A stretch of 64,000 nucleotides of DNA from Methylomagnum ishizawai (GTDB lineage Bacteria > Pseudomonadota > Gammaproteobacteria > Methylococcales > Methylococcaceae): positions 1 through 64,000 of the forward strand of contig NZ_FXAM01000001.1 in assembly GCF_900155475.1 (NCBI RefSeq). The letters are read 5' to 3'. Positions 25,929-35,242 of the stretch are shown piece after piece. A program made the translations under genes and the position numbers. A model generated the notes under the pieces. That model was not told the origin of the DNA, ran no database searches, and saw only the letters and a list, made by a program, of their open reading frames with translations. Positions within the stretch are counted from its first letter, which is position 1, and every line of letters begins with the position of its first letter.

Positions 25929-26644
25929 ACCATGCCCCCGTTGACCCCGAACACCTGCCCGGTGATATAGGACGCCCGTTCCGAAACCAGGAAAGCGACC
26001 AAATCGGCCACCTCCTCGGGCCGACCGGCCCGCTTCATGGGCACCAAGGCCGCGATGCGCCCGGCGTCGAACGCCGCCCCGCTCATGGCGCTCTCGATGA
26101 TGCCAGGCGCCACCACGTTGACCAGCACATTGCGCGACGCCAGTTCGATGGCCAGCGACTTGCTGGCCCCGATCAATCCGGCCTTGGCGGCGGCGTAATT
26201 GGCCTGCCCCCGGTTGCCGGTCAGGGCCGCGACCGAGGCGATATTCACCACCCGGCCCCAGCGGGTCCGCAGCATCGGCATCAACAAGGGCCGGGTGACG
26301 TTGAAGAACCCGTTCAGGGACACATCGATCACCCGGTCCCATTGGTCGCGGCTCATGCCCACCATGGGGGCGTCCTCGTGCGACCCGGCGTTGTTGACCA
26401 CGACCTGTATGGGCCGGGCCTCGCTCCGTTCTCCCAGGATACGGGCGCAGGCTTCGGCGTCGGTCACATCGAAAGCCAAGGTTTCGGCGGAACCGCCGGT
26501 TTGGTGGATTGCCCCGGCCAGCGCCTCCGCCCGTTCCGGGTTGCGGTAGGCGTGGATCAGCACATGCAAGCCCTCCGCCGCCAGCGCCCGCACAATCGCC
26601 GCGCCGATAGCACCGCTGCCTCCCGTCACCAAAGCCTGTTTCAT
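25925..26644 (-). CDS. 3-oxoacyl-ACP reductase (FabG-like) of the aryl polyene cluster
   Basis: Short-chain dehydrogenase of 239 residues. Landmarks are [20 protein letters not shown] (TGxxxGIG-type NADP loop), [14 protein letters not shown] (NNAG), [10 protein letters not shown] with the catalytic Ser, and [11 protein letters not shown] with the Tyr and Lys of the triad. It reduces 3-oxoacyl-ACP to 3-hydroxyacyl-ACP in each round of polyene elongation. The start is either ATG 26644, overlapping the dehydratase TGA by one base, or the immediately preceding GTG 26647. The stop overlaps the antiporter ATG. Confidence 0.9.
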   Translation of the reverse strand: MKQALVTGGSGAIGAAIVRALAAEGLHVLIHAYRNPERAEALAGAIHQTGGSAETLAFDVTDAEACARILGERSEARPIQVVVNNAGSHEDAPMVGMSRDQWDRVIDVSLNGFFNVTRPLLMPMLRTRWGRVVNIASVAALTGNRGQANYAAAKAGLIGASKSLAIELASRNVLVNVVAPGIIESAMSGAAFDAGRIAALVPMKRAGRPEEVADLVAFLVSERASYITGQVFGVNGGMV

Positions 26645-27078
26645 CACCCTGTTTCCCCTGGAAAAAACACCGCCACCCGCCCCGCGACCAAGACCCGGCC
26701 CAGGGCGGCGAGGCTGAATCCGTACATCGCGCTATCGGCCCGCAGCGCCAGTTGATGGATGTGAATATCCAGGTCCGCGGGAATATCGTCCAGGCGAACC
26801 ACGGTCCAGGTGATTTCCCGCGCCAGGGCCAAAAACCCCTGCCGCGCCGCGCCCCCGCCCGCCAACAAAGCGCCATGCACGGCCATGGCCTGGGCGGCGT
26901 ATTCGATCCCGGCGCAGGGGGACAACACGCCTTCGCGCCGGAGCGGATTATCCGCCGCGCGATGGCTTTGGGCCGTCGCATGCAGGCGCTCGGCATCGTA
27001 GGTCAACACCCGGTCCAACAGGCTCATGGACCCGGCGTGGGGAAGCCACTGGGCGAATTCGGAGCGGCTCAAAGCCAT
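26644..27078 (-). CDS. 3-hydroxyacyl-ACP dehydratase (hotdog, ApeP/FabZ-like)
   Basis: Protein of 144 residues with a hotdog-fold layout: [20 protein letters not shown] contains the active-site-type His, followed by a central helix with [18 protein letters not shown]. It should dehydrate 3-hydroxyacyl-ACP to the trans-2-enoyl chain; repetition without enoyl reduction gives the conjugated polyene. The ATG at 27078 has an excellent GGAGG. It overlaps the end of the ketosynthase-like gene by 10 bases. The cluster has a second hotdog gene at 32900. Confidence 0.8.
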   Translation of the reverse strand: MALSRSEFAQWLPHAGSMSLLDRVLTYDAERLHATAQSHRAADNPLRREGVLSPCAGIEYAAQAMAVHGALLAGGGAARQGFLALAREITWTVVRLDDIPADLDIHIHQLALRADSAMYGFSLAALGRVLVAGRVAVFFPGETG

Positions 27079-27863
27079 GGCCGCACCTCCAGGCGCAGGC
27101 AACCGCCCATGCCGCAGCCGAGCCGGATTTCCGTGTCCAGACCACGGGCCAAGGCGGCCAATAAAGGCAGGCCGCGGGCGGCGGGGTTGCCCAGCCTGAG
27201 GCTTTCCAAGCCCGGATCGTCCAAGCGCGTGGCGGGCAAGCCCTCCGGCAGGAAACCGCCCCGCAGTTCAGCGAAAACACCCGGCGCGGCGCTGACCCGC
27301 AACAGCAAAGCCATCCCGAACGGGGCCGACAACGGCCTGAATTCCGCGACCGGGAACGGCGGTGGCAGGTCGTAGGCCACCAATAACACATCCCTGCCCT
27401 CCTGGCCGCAGCGCAGCAAAGCCTCGGCCAGCCCGGAACCAAAGCTATCGTCGTAGCCGCACAGACTATCGACCGCGCCCCGGCAGCCGGTGGCGATGCT
27501 CCAATAGCCCGAGGCGGCGTTATGCACGGAATTATGGAACGCCGTGGGCGAAAGGCGGCGGTCGGTCCCGGCCAGTTGCTCGAAGATGCCATGGATCACC
27601 TCGACCTCGCCGCCCGAGGAGGCGAACACCGCCACGATATTGCCAGGGTCGGCCCCGCCCAGGGCCGCGCCCGCCACATCCACGGCCAGGCGCGTCACCA
27701 GGGTCGAGCGGCGGCGCTCGGTGGCGGGCAGGCCGGTCCCGGTCGGGCGGGACAGCGCGGCGGGCGCATAGGGTTCGATCCCGGCCAGGATGGCCCGGCT
27801 CGCCGCCCAGCCTTCGAGTCCCGGTCCCGACACGCCGATCCCGGCGATATACACGCGCCTCAT
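27069..27863 (-). CDS. Ketosynthase-like partner (chain-length-factor type), no catalytic Cys
   Basis: Protein of 264 residues, about two thirds of a normal ketosynthase. It has a thiolase-like N-terminal half (RVYIAGIGVSGPGLEGW) and the signature PTAFHNSVHNAASGYWSIAT, which is typical of the KS-like subunit in aryl polyene clusters. No Cys sits in an ACSSS-like context, so it is probably a structural partner that shapes chain length in a heterodimer with the KS encoded just upstream, as chain length factors do in type II PKS. The ATG at 27863 has GGGAGG upstream and overlaps the KS stop by 4 bases. Confidence 0.78.
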   Translation of the reverse strand: MRRVYIAGIGVSGPGLEGWAASRAILAGIEPYAPAALSRPTGTGLPATERRRSTLVTRLAVDVAGAALGGADPGNIVAVFASSGGEVEVIHGIFEQLAGTDRRLSPTAFHNSVHNAASGYWSIATGCRGAVDSLCGYDDSFGSGLAEALLRCGQEGRDVLLVAYDLPPPFPVAEFRPLSAPFGMALLLRVSAAPGVFAELRGGFLPEGLPATRLDDPGLESLRLGNPAARGLPLLAALARGLDTEIRLGCGMGGCLRLEVRPWL

Positions 27864-29101
27864 GGTCCCAACCTCCCGAGCAACAGGCTGGCATTGTTGC
27901 CACCGAAACCGAAGGCATTGCACAGGACGGCGTTCATGGGGCGGTAGCGGGGTTCGAGCAGGATATGGGCGGAAAAATCGGGATCGACCCGCCGGGTTTG
28001 GAGGCTGTGCGGCGCGAAGCCCTCCTCCAGGCACAGGCAGGCGACCAGCGCGTTGAGGATGCCCGCCGCGCCCAGGGTGTGGCCGGTCCAGCCCTTGATA
28101 GAACTGCACGGAGCGCCCGGACCCAGCACCGTATGCAGCGCCCGGTCCTCGGCGCTGTCGTTGCCACGGGTGGCGGTGCCGTGCAGCACGGTGTAATCGA
28201 CCGCGCCCGGTCCCAGCCCGGCGCGGCCCAGGCATTCGGCCATGGCGACCGCCGCGCCCGCGCCTTCCGGGTGCGGCGAGGACATATGGTAGGCATCGGC
28301 GCTTTCGCCATAACCCAGCAAGGCCAGGCCGGACCCGCCCCCGGCCCGCTCCAACAACGCGAACCCGGCCCCTTCGCCGATGGAAATGCCTTTGCGTAGC
28401 ACGTCCGCCGGGCGGCAAGGCTCGTCCGAGACCAGTTCCAGCGCCGCGAAGCCGTACAGGGTCGTGAGGCATAGGCTGTCGGCCCCGCCCACCACCACCG
28501 CATCGCACCAATCCGCCGCCAACCAGCGGGCCGCGCTGGCGAAGACCTTGGCGCTGGACGAGCAAGCCGTCGATATCGCCACGGCGGGACCGGCGAGCCC
28601 TAGGTAATCGCGGACGAAATCGGCGAGGGCGAAAGTATTCTGGACCTGCCGGTAGCGGAAACCGCGGGGCAGACGGCCTTGGGCATCGCGGTCGCGGTAG
28701 GCCGCTTCGGTTTCGAGGATGCCGGAAGTGCTGGTGCCGACGATCACGCCGACGCGCCCGGCACCATAATGCTCGCAAGCCGCCGCCACCCGGTCGGCGA
28801 AGCCATCGCATTCCAGGGCCATCCGGGCCAGGCGGTGGTTGCGGCATTCGTAGCGCGCCCAACGTGCGGGCAGGGGGAGCGCTTCGACGCCCTCGACCCG
28901 CCCGATCCAGGTGGCAAGATCGGTCCCTGGGAAATCGCAGGGTCGCAGCCCCGAACGCCCGGAGCGCAAGGCCGCCAGCGTCGCGGTCCGGCCCAGCCCC
29001 AAGGCGTTGACCAGGGCGTAGGCGCGGATGGCGATGGGGGACATGGGCGGGGAGACAGCCAATGCCGAAGCTTGGGCTTGGGTTTCTAATTCCAAAAACA
29101 T
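27860..29101 (-). CDS. Beta-ketoacyl-ACP synthase of the aryl polyene cluster
   Basis: Protein of 413 residues with a complete Cys-His-His triad: Cys180 in VAISTACSSSAKVFASA, His307 in VLHGTATRGND, and His341 in GWTGHTLGAAGIL, plus Lys336. It condenses malonyl-ACP with the aryl-polyenyl chain. The KS-like gene follows with a 4-base overlap, supporting a heterodimer. The start at ATG 29101 lies 7 bases after the exporter stop; ATG 29044 (MSPIAIRAY) is an alternative because neither has a strong Shine-Dalgarno. Confidence 0.9.
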   Translation of the reverse strand: MFLELETQAQASALAVSPPMSPIAIRAYALVNALGLGRTATLAALRSGRSGLRPCDFPGTDLATWIGRVEGVEALPLPARWARYECRNHRLARMALECDGFADRVAAACEHYGAGRVGVIVGTSTSGILETEAAYRDRDAQGRLPRGFRYRQVQNTFALADFVRDYLGLAGPAVAISTACSSSAKVFASAARWLAADWCDAVVVGGADSLCLTTLYGFAALELVSDEPCRPADVLRKGISIGEGAGFALLERAGGGSGLALLGYGESADAYHMSSPHPEGAGAAVAMAECLGRAGLGPGAVDYTVLHGTATRGNDSAEDRALHTVLGPGAPCSSIKGWTGHTLGAAGILNALVACLCLEEGFAPHSLQTRRVDPDFSAHILLEPRYRPMNAVLCNAFGFGGNNASLLLGRLGP

Positions 29102-29108
29102 AGGGAAA

Positions 29109-31430
29109 TTATCGCGGAACGGGACGCGGTTGGGCCAGCCATGCGGCGAAGGCGATGGCGAGCAAGGCACCCAAGGCCACCGTGGACCCGATGGAACGGA
29201 GGATATTGATGTCCGACAGCGCCAGCGTGCCGAACGCCAGTACCGAACTCAGGCCACAAACCAACAGGGATAACAGGGTGCGGCGGCGCTCTTCCGGGTC
29301 GGCGGCGTCGCGGTTGAAGAACAAAGCCTGATCCAGGCTCAGCCCCATCACCAACAGCAAGGACACCAGATGATAAAGGGTCAAGCCATGGAACAGCACG
29401 GCCATGGCCAGCCCGGTACACAGCCCGGCGGTCAGGACCGGAGCCAACACCCGCACAGCCAGGGGCAAGGAGCGCAAACCCAGCCCCAGCAACAGGACGA
29501 TGGCGGCGAGGCTTCCGGCCAGCAAGGCGATGGCCTCGCGCCGGTAGTCGCGGACTATGCGGGTGGATTCCTCGCGCAGGTCGAGGTCATACACCCCCCG
29601 CTCCCGCCAGGGCGCGAGCCGGGCGGCGATGGCGGCAGGGTCGGCGATGCCGCTCAAGGGGATCAAAGCCACCCAGCGGTCTTGCAACGGCAGCAACAAG
29701 CTATCGACCTGGGCGGCGAACGGGGTATCGGCCAGGTCGGCGCGGCTCAACGGGGCTTGCCGGCGGGCGGCTTCGACCCCGTCCAGGAACGGCTGGAACG
29801 CCTCCGGCTTGAACGGCAGCCCGCGCAAGGCTTCGCGCAGGTTCGCGGCCAACTCCGGCCCCGGTGGCAACGCCGCCAACCGCCTGGCCTGGGCGGCGCG
29901 GCTGGGCAGGAAGCGGGCGGCCAGTTCGTAGCCGCCCAAGGCGTGGTCGCGCTTCAAGGCTTCGAGATCGACGGCGACGGCTTCCGACAAGCGCAGGGCG
30001 GCCTCGGCATCCGGCCCGGTCGCCAGCACCAGCTTGCGTAGGTCCGGCACGCCGAAATCGCGGCGCAAGGCTTCGTCCAGCGCCTGCCGTTCCGCCGGGA
30101 CCGGGTTGAGGGCAGCGATATCATCGTTCCACAAGGGCGAACCGCCCAGCATGAACAGCGCCGCCAGCAGCAGCGTCAGCCCGAAGGGCAGCCAGCGCCA
30201 GCGCGGAAACCCAGGCCATGAAAACCCCGCGCCCCGCTCCACCCAAGCGGGCAAGCGCACCGTCCCATCTCCCGCCAACACCGGCAACACCCAGCGCGTC
30301 GCCAAGCCCGCCGCCAGCAGCCCGCCGCCCGCGAACACCGCAAGTTGGGCCAGCCCCGCGAACCCCGAGAACAGCATCGCCGCGAACCCCGCGACATTGG
30401 TCAACAGCCCCAGTCGCAACGTGGGCCAAATCCGGGCCATGGCGCGGGCGGGTGGTTCGCGTGGCGACAAATGGGTGAAGAAATGATTGGGATAATCCGC
30501 CGCCACCCCGACCAGGGTCGCCCCGAAGCCCAAGGTGATGCCGTGGACCTCGCCGAAGGCCCAACGGGTCGCCGCCGCCCCCGACACCACCCCGGTCAAG
30601 AGCGGCACCAAGCCCAGTCCCAACACCCGCAACGAGCGGTACACCCCGAACAACAGCAGCATGACCAAGCCGCTGTTCAGCCCCGAAAGCCAAGCGGCGT
30701 CGTGGGTGATGCGGCGGTTGGATTCCACCGAGAGCGGTCCCGGCCCCCCCAGCACCAGCCGCATGGCGGGATCGGTGCGCAGGGTTTGGAAGCGTTCCCG
30801 CACCCGTTCCAGCGCCTCGGCCTGGGCGGCGATATCGAAGCCGGACGCACGGGTCCGCGCCAACAGCAAAGCCCGCCGCCCCTCCCGCGCGAACCAGACC
30901 CCGCGCCGCGCCACCGGCCCCCGCTCAACCAGCCAGCCCTGCAATAGGCGTTGCCATGCCCCGGTGGGATCGCGGGTCAGCCAGGCTTTTTGCAGCATCC
31001 CCGTGGGCGAGGCCAATTCGGCCAAGCGGGCTTGCAGCGCGGTATGCAGGGCGGCGGCGGTGAATGGTTCCGGCCCCGGCTCCGGGTCCAGCCCATAGCG
31101 GTGGGCGAACAAGTGCTGTTCCAGGGTGGCGAGACCCGCCCCGACCGCGCCATTGTCCACCCGCTCGAAGCGCGGATCGGACGCCAAGTTTGCCGCGAGT
31201 TGGCGGCTGGTGGCGGCCAGCGCGGCCTCGTCGGCATTTTCCAGGGCGATCATCAATACGCGGGATGCCGGTCCCTCGCGCATCTGCTGCACCAGCACCG
31301 CATCCAGGAACCCGGCATCGCGGGGCAGGAAGAAAGTCAGGTCGGTGGTGATGGCGGTGCGGAATAGCAGCCACCATGCGCACAACGCCAGCCACAAGAG
31401 CCACAGCAGCAGCGGTGCCTTAGCCCTCAC
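29109..31430 (-). CDS. MMPL/RND-family exporter of the aryl polyene cluster
   Basis: Protein of 773 residues from GTG 31430, which overlaps the LolA-like stop (GTGA). The layout is two repeats of one N-terminal helix, a large periplasmic loop (about 40-250 and 440-590) and a bundle of five helices. Landmarks include GFGATLVGVAADYPNHFFTH, which is the HAE/MMPL conserved helix with Asp, and VMGLSLDQALFF. MMPL exporters move lipid-like products across or out of the inner membrane. Here the likely cargo is the aryl polyene lipid, in concert with the LolA-like protein encoded just upstream. It is a single-chain transporter with no separate adaptor in the window. Confidence 0.85.
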   Translation of the reverse strand: MRAKAPLLLWLLWLALCAWWLLFRTAITTDLTFFLPRDAGFLDAVLVQQMREGPASRVLMIALENADEAALAATSRQLAANLASDPRFERVDNGAVGAGLATLEQHLFAHRYGLDPEPGPEPFTAAALHTALQARLAELASPTGMLQKAWLTRDPTGAWQRLLQGWLVERGPVARRGVWFAREGRRALLLARTRASGFDIAAQAEALERVRERFQTLRTDPAMRLVLGGPGPLSVESNRRITHDAAWLSGLNSGLVMLLLFGVYRSLRVLGLGLVPLLTGVVSGAAATRWAFGEVHGITLGFGATLVGVAADYPNHFFTHLSPREPPARAMARIWPTLRLGLLTNVAGFAAMLFSGFAGLAQLAVFAGGGLLAAGLATRWVLPVLAGDGTVRLPAWVERGAGFSWPGFPRWRWLPFGLTLLLAALFMLGGSPLWNDDIAALNPVPAERQALDEALRRDFGVPDLRKLVLATGPDAEAALRLSEAVAVDLEALKRDHALGGYELAARFLPSRAAQARRLAALPPGPELAANLREALRGLPFKPEAFQPFLDGVEAARRQAPLSRADLADTPFAAQVDSLLLPLQDRWVALIPLSGIADPAAIAARLAPWRERGVYDLDLREESTRIVRDYRREAIALLAGSLAAIVLLLGLGLRSLPLAVRVLAPVLTAGLCTGLAMAVLFHGLTLYHLVSLLLVMGLSLDQALFFNRDAADPEERRRTLLSLLVCGLSSVLAFGTLALSDINILRSIGSTVALGALLAIAFAAWLAQPRPVPR

Positions 31431-32029
31431 GGAAGCGGCTCGAAGCTGAGGGAAGCATGGTCGCCGCCCGCCTCTTCGATCTCCATGCGGAGCAGCCGGT
31501 CGTCCTCACCTTCCAGGCGGACGCCACGGATCACCGCCACCAATTCCGGGCGGACCGGGGCCAGGGCCAGCAGCCAACGCTTGCGCGATCCGCCCAGGCT
31601 GGGACGCCAATAGCGCGACAACCCCGCCAGATCGCCCGCCAAAGGTGCGCGGAGGCTCTCGGCGAAAGCCTCCAGCGCCGGATAATCCGCCAGGGCCAAT
31701 TCGATCTTCTGGCCCGCAGCGGGCTTGCTCACGGTCACGCTGCCGCCATCGATGAGGTAATCCTCCGGCGCGGGCCGTTCCACATGCTTGGCGAGGTAGG
31801 CGGGCCGGCGGAATTCGAGCGTACCTTCGAGCCGCAGCGGTGTTTTCAGCACGGCCAGGGTCTTGGTTTCCACGAAACGGGCGCGCATATGGGAGCGGGC
31901 GGCGAGGCGGGCGAACAAATCCGGCAGCGTCAGCGCGGGGGGCGGCCCGGCGGCGTGGACCACGCCCGCCGACAACAACACCAGCAAGACCAAACCGCCG
32001 CCCCTAATCTTCGATCCGCCAAAAATCAT
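31427..32029 (-). CDS. LolA-like outer-membrane lipoprotein carrier
   Basis: Protein of 200 residues with a signal peptide (VLLVLLSAGVVHAAGPPPAL) and a LolA/LolB-like beta sheet (LRLEGTLEFRRPAYLAKHVE; VTVSKPAAGQKIEL). It is found in most aryl polyene clusters and is thought to ferry the finished lipid through the periplasm. The ATG at 32029 has no good ribosome site. It overlaps the acyltransferase 3' end by 26 bases, so coupling is likely. Substrate is inferred from context. Confidence 0.78.
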   Translation of the reverse strand: MIFGGSKIRGGGLVLLVLLSAGVVHAAGPPPALTLPDLFARLAARSHMRARFVETKTLAVLKTPLRLEGTLEFRRPAYLAKHVERPAPEDYLIDGGSVTVSKPAAGQKIELALADYPALEAFAESLRAPLAGDLAGLSRYWRPSLGGSRKRWLLALAPVRPELVAVIRGVRLEGEDDRLLRMEIEEAGGDHASLSFEPLP

Positions 32030-32903
32030 GGAAGTTGAACCAGTTATAAGGGGCCAAACGGCAGTAATGCTCCAAGCGCCCGGCATAGCGCTGCATGATG
32101 TCGCGTACCGCCGTTTCGCGCTCCCCGCGTGGCAAGCTGGGCGGCGCGTCGGTCAAGGTCTCGAAATAGACCTCGTAGCGGCCCCAGCCCCGGTGCAGGC
32201 AGACGAACAGCAGCAAGGGCGCTTGCAGTATCTGCCCCAGCAAGACCGGCGCTTGCGGGAAATAAGCCGGTACCCCCAGGAAATCGCATAACACGCGCTT
32301 ATCGCCATGGAGTGCGCGGTCGCCCAGCAAAGCCACCCATCCGCCCCCGGCGATATGCTCATCCAGCCCCAGCAGCGAGCTTGGATTGCCCATATCGACA
32401 ATATCCTCGTGCAAGGCCGGATTGAGCCTGCGATACAGCCCCGCGATCAAGGGCGTGCGCTCGCCATGCACCAGGGCTTTGACCTTGAAGCCACCCCGGA
32501 CCCGGCCCACGGCCCGGATGATTTCGAAACTGCCCAGATGCGCCCCCACCAAGATGCAACCCCGCCCCGACCGCGCCCGGCTTTCCAAAAGTTCCAGGCC
32601 ATGCACCCGGATATCCAAGCGCCGATCCTGCCCGGCCAGCACATAGACCCGGTCCAACAAGGTGCAGGCGAAGGTATGGTAATGTCGGAAGCGCTCGGCG
32701 AGTCCCGGTTCCCGCGCCAAAATCCGCCGCAGATACGCCGTGGACGCCGCGCCGGTGCGGTTGGCGAACAGCAGGAAATACGCAGTGATGGGATAGAGCA
32801 ACAACCAAGCCAGCCCGCGCCCCAACCGCAGCGCGATCCAAACGATGGCCCGCAGCCAGAACAGGCTGCTGCGCTCGGGAATATTGAGCCAAGCCTCGGT
32901 CAT
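32004..32903 (-). CDS. LpxL-like lysophospholipid acyltransferase
   Basis: Protein of 299 residues with an N-terminal membrane anchor (WLRAIVWIALRLGRGLAWLL) and the Hx4D/E acyltransferase motif (AHLGSFE, His122 and Glu127). Further conserved blocks include GLYRRLNPALHEDIVDMG and VALLGDRALHG. In aryl polyene clusters this enzyme is proposed to join the polyene acyl chain to a lipid head. Its ATG overlaps the hotdog stop by four bases (ATGA). It resembles LpxL/LpxM late acyltransferases of lipid A, but the cluster argues for a dedicated pigment role. Confidence 0.82.
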   Translation of the reverse strand: MTEAWLNIPERSSLFWLRAIVWIALRLGRGLAWLLLYPITAYFLLFANRTGAASTAYLRRILAREPGLAERFRHYHTFACTLLDRVYVLAGQDRRLDIRVHGLELLESRARSGRGCILVGAHLGSFEIIRAVGRVRGGFKVKALVHGERTPLIAGLYRRLNPALHEDIVDMGNPSSLLGLDEHIAGGGWVALLGDRALHGDKRVLCDFLGVPAYFPQAPVLLGQILQAPLLLFVCLHRGWGRYEVYFETLTDAPPSLPRGERETAVRDIMQRYAGRLEHYCRLAPYNWFNFHDFWRIED

Positions 32904-33199
32904 GGCGGGAGCAGGGCCAGGAGGCCGGACGCGATGGGCCGTCCCGCCGCCACACAGATGAAACGCACACCACCATCGGCGCGAGGTTCGAATTCCACCC
33001 GGCAGGCTTCGCCCGGTGCCAGAATCCCCGTGAATTTGGCGCTGACGATCCCGGACACCCGGCGGGCCGGTTCGATCCGGGCCAGGAGCGCCAGCACCTC
33101 GTCCAGGACGACCACGCCGGGCACGATGGGCCGTCCTGGGAAATGCCCGGCCAAGGCGGGATGCTGCTGCGGGATGGTGAATTCCACGGGCGGACTCAA
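32900..33199 (-). CDS. Short hotdog dehydratase-like protein (ApeI-like)
   Basis: A 99-residue protein that reads FTIPQQHPALAGHFPGRPIV and PGVVVLDEVLALLARIEPAR, the FabZ/ApeI pattern in which the His of 'AGHFPG' and the Pro-Gly-V motif mark the active site. It is shorter than FabZ. The initiator is TTG 33199 overlapping the previous stop (TTGA); a GTG four codons later is an alternative. It probably helps dehydrate the growing chain alongside the protein at 26644. Confidence 0.75.
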   Translation of the reverse strand: MSPPVEFTIPQQHPALAGHFPGRPIVPGVVVLDEVLALLARIEPARRVSGIVSAKFTGILAPGEACRVEFEPRADGGVRFICVAAGRPIASGLLALLPP

Positions 33200-33870
33200 G
33201 ACCGTTGCGAAACGGCGTCGGTGCGGGGCGCGGGTGGGTTCTCCCGCGCCAGCCAGCCATGCCGGAGCAAGGTGCGGATCACCTGCGACAGGCCGACATG
33301 GCGGTAATCGCGGTAACGGCGGCGGCGGTAGAGGTATTCGCCCAGGAAGAACAAGGCCATCAGCGCGTAATCCAGGGTATTGCCGAACAACACCACGGTC
33401 CGGGTCGAGGTGAACACGGCCAGCGCCGTGGCATTCAGCGCCAATAGGCAGAACAACCCAGCCCAGGCGGCGGTCAGGCGGCGGGTATAAAGCAGCAAGG
33501 CGTCCGCCATGGGTTCGCCATTGCGGGCCAAGCGGGCGATGCGGGTGATCAAGGGTTCGTGCCCGCGCCGCAAGGTGGACAGGAACAGCCAGCCCACCAA
33601 TAGGTTCACCACCACCGGAAACACCGCCACCGCATCACCGGGCCACAAGGCCAGCCCGGCCGAAGCCAGCCCCGCGCCCATGCCGATGGCCACCGCCCGG
33701 ACCCAAGCCGCGCCCTCGACGCACAATCCCAGCAACAAGCCCAGGGCCAACACGCCATTGGGCAGGCCCAGCCAGACCGGCGGCAACAGGCCGGATTGCA
33801 GCAGCGCGAAGGACAGCAGCGGAAACCCCAACGCCAAGGCGGTGAACAGGGGCAAGCGGGCTTGGGCCAT
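33196..33870 (-). CDS. Integral membrane protein, COG4648-type, of the aryl polyene cluster
   Basis: Protein of 224 residues with seven or so hydrophobic helices (LFTALALGFPLLSFALLQSG; VVNLLVGWLFLSTLRRGHEP) and a basic tail (LYRRRRYRDYRHVGLSQVIR). This is the uncharacterised membrane protein seen next to ACPs in aryl polyene clusters. It overlaps the hotdog gene by 4 bases downstream and lies 5 bases after the ACP. It may hold the biosynthetic complex at the inner membrane; its biochemistry is unknown. Confidence 0.75.
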   Translation of the reverse strand: MAQARLPLFTALALGFPLLSFALLQSGLLPPVWLGLPNGVLALGLLLGLCVEGAAWVRAVAIGMGAGLASAGLALWPGDAVAVFPVVVNLLVGWLFLSTLRRGHEPLITRIARLARNGEPMADALLLYTRRLTAAWAGLFCLLALNATALAVFTSTRTVVLFGNTLDYALMALFFLGEYLYRRRRYRDYRHVGLSQVIRTLLRHGWLARENPPAPRTDAVSQRS

Positions 33871-33875
33871 GGCGC

Positions 33876-34145
33876 TCAATCGAGGGTGCGGCGGGTCGCC
33901 ACGGTGGCGGCCAGCGCCCCCAGCGAGGAGAAGATGCGGGTGATATCGGGATCGTCCGATTTGATCTGGAACCCGTAGCGCTTGGAAACCACCACCGACA
34001 GTTCCAGCAGGTCGATGGAATCCAAACCCAGGCCTTCGCGGTATAAAGGCGCGGCGGGGTCGATGGACCCGGCTTCGGTATCCAGGTTCAAGGCATCGAC
34101 CATCAGCCGCGCCAGTTCGAGTTCTAACGGATTCAATGCGGACAT
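33876..34145 (-). CDS. Acyl carrier protein of the aryl polyene cluster
   Basis: An 89-residue acidic helical protein with Ser43 in GLGLDSIDLLELSV, the 4'-phosphopantetheine attachment site. It starts at ATG 34145, 60 bases after the chorismatase stop. The canonical E. coli aryl polyene cluster encodes two ACPs. Only this one is found here, so a single carrier must serve both starter loading and elongation, or the second lies outside the window. Confidence 0.88.
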   Translation of the reverse strand: MSALNPLELELARLMVDALNLDTEAGSIDPAAPLYREGLGLDSIDLLELSVVVSKRYGFQIKSDDPDITRIFSSLGALAATVATRRTLD

Positions 34146-34205
34146 CGGGAAATTCTCTACGGAAAGCGTGGGTATAGCAGTGTAGCCGCGTGGCTTGGGC
34201 GGTGC

Positions 34206-35165
34206 CTAGCGGAGGCGGACGACGCCTTCGATCTCGACCAACAGATCGCCCCGGCAAATATCCCCGGCCAGATAGAGGACGGGGCTGGCGGGATGCAACG
34301 CATCGACAAGAGCATCACGCACCGCCCCGTAATCGCCGGGATGGCGGAGATAAACCTTCCAGGTGGCGGCGTCCCCCAGGCGGGCTAGGTCATCGGCTCC
34401 CGCCCGCGCCAGGATGGCCCTAAGGTTCGCCAGCGTGGTCCGGCATTGTCCGAGGAGATCGCCCGGATGCACGGTCTTGTGTCCGACAATGCTGGCGGTG
34501 CCGGAAATGAACAAGGTCCGCCCGAACACCATCGCCCGCGAAAACGAAGGACTGCGCGGCCCGTAGACCGGCGGGTAGCGGTAGGCGCTGATCTGGCGCG
34601 GATTCTCGATCTGGGTCGCGCCGCCCTTCCCGGCCAGGAACACCACCCACAAATCATCGCGTCCCGAGCCGATGGCGCTGGCGGCCGGCAAATCCTCGCC
34701 CAAGGCGGAACCCGCCTCCGCGAACGCCTGATAGCGCCCGACGCAGAACCGCCGATAACGCTCCAGCCCGAACTGCTCGCGGTTGATATCGGGCAGGTAG
34801 TTCCACATCCGCACCAGGGTCGGATAACCCAGCGCCCGCGCCAATGCGACGATGCGGCGGTAGGCACCCTGCGCGGCGGCGTCGGGTTCCGCAGCATCGA
34901 CCCGGACCCTGCCGAACAGCAACTCGCCATTCAAGGCATAGCGGATACCCCCAACCTCGCCATATTCCACCGGACCCGGCGCATACCAAGCCTCCAGGAA
35001 AGCGGGACCGCCCAAGGCTTGCAGCGGGATATCAGCCCTGGGCAGGGCGGACGGTTCCAGGCCGCCCGGCCAAACCCCATAACCGATCACGCCCAGCAGC
35101 GCCTCGCCCGCCCCGGCGAACGGGAGCCGGTCGGCGGGCGCATAGGCGAGGCGGAGACCGGACAT
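34206..35165 (-). CDS. Chorismatase, FkbO/Hyg5/XanB2-like
   Basis: Protein of about 319 residues. Segments such as LPDINREQFGLERYRRFCVG, AASAIGSGRDDLWVVFLAGK and QISAYRYPPVYGPRSPSFSR match the FkbO/Hyg5/XanB2 chorismatase family, whose C-terminal half is RidA-like. XanB2 converts chorismate to 3- and 4-hydroxybenzoate, the aromatic starter for xanthomonadin. The same role here would explain the aryl end. Start choice is uncertain between ATG 35165 (MSGLRLAYAP, family-like) and ATG 35216 (17 residues longer). Neither has a Shine-Dalgarno. It follows the halogenase-like gene and precedes the ACP. Confidence 0.85.
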   Translation of the reverse strand: MSGLRLAYAPADRLPFAGAGEALLGVIGYGVWPGGLEPSALPRADIPLQALGGPAFLEAWYAPGPVEYGEVGGIRYALNGELLFGRVRVDAAEPDAAAQGAYRRIVALARALGYPTLVRMWNYLPDINREQFGLERYRRFCVGRYQAFAEAGSALGEDLPAASAIGSGRDDLWVVFLAGKGGATQIENPRQISAYRYPPVYGPRSPSFSRAMVFGRTLFISGTASIVGHKTVHPGDLLGQCRTTLANLRAILARAGADDLARLGDAATWKVYLRHPGDYGAVRDALVDALHPASPVLYLAGDICRGDLLVEIEGVVRLR

Positions 35166-35242
35166 CCAGGAAGCAGGATGGGAAGGAGCGGCTATCGTGG
35201 AAGAAACACAGCGCATGGGAAAAGCGATCAGCAAAGGGAAAC

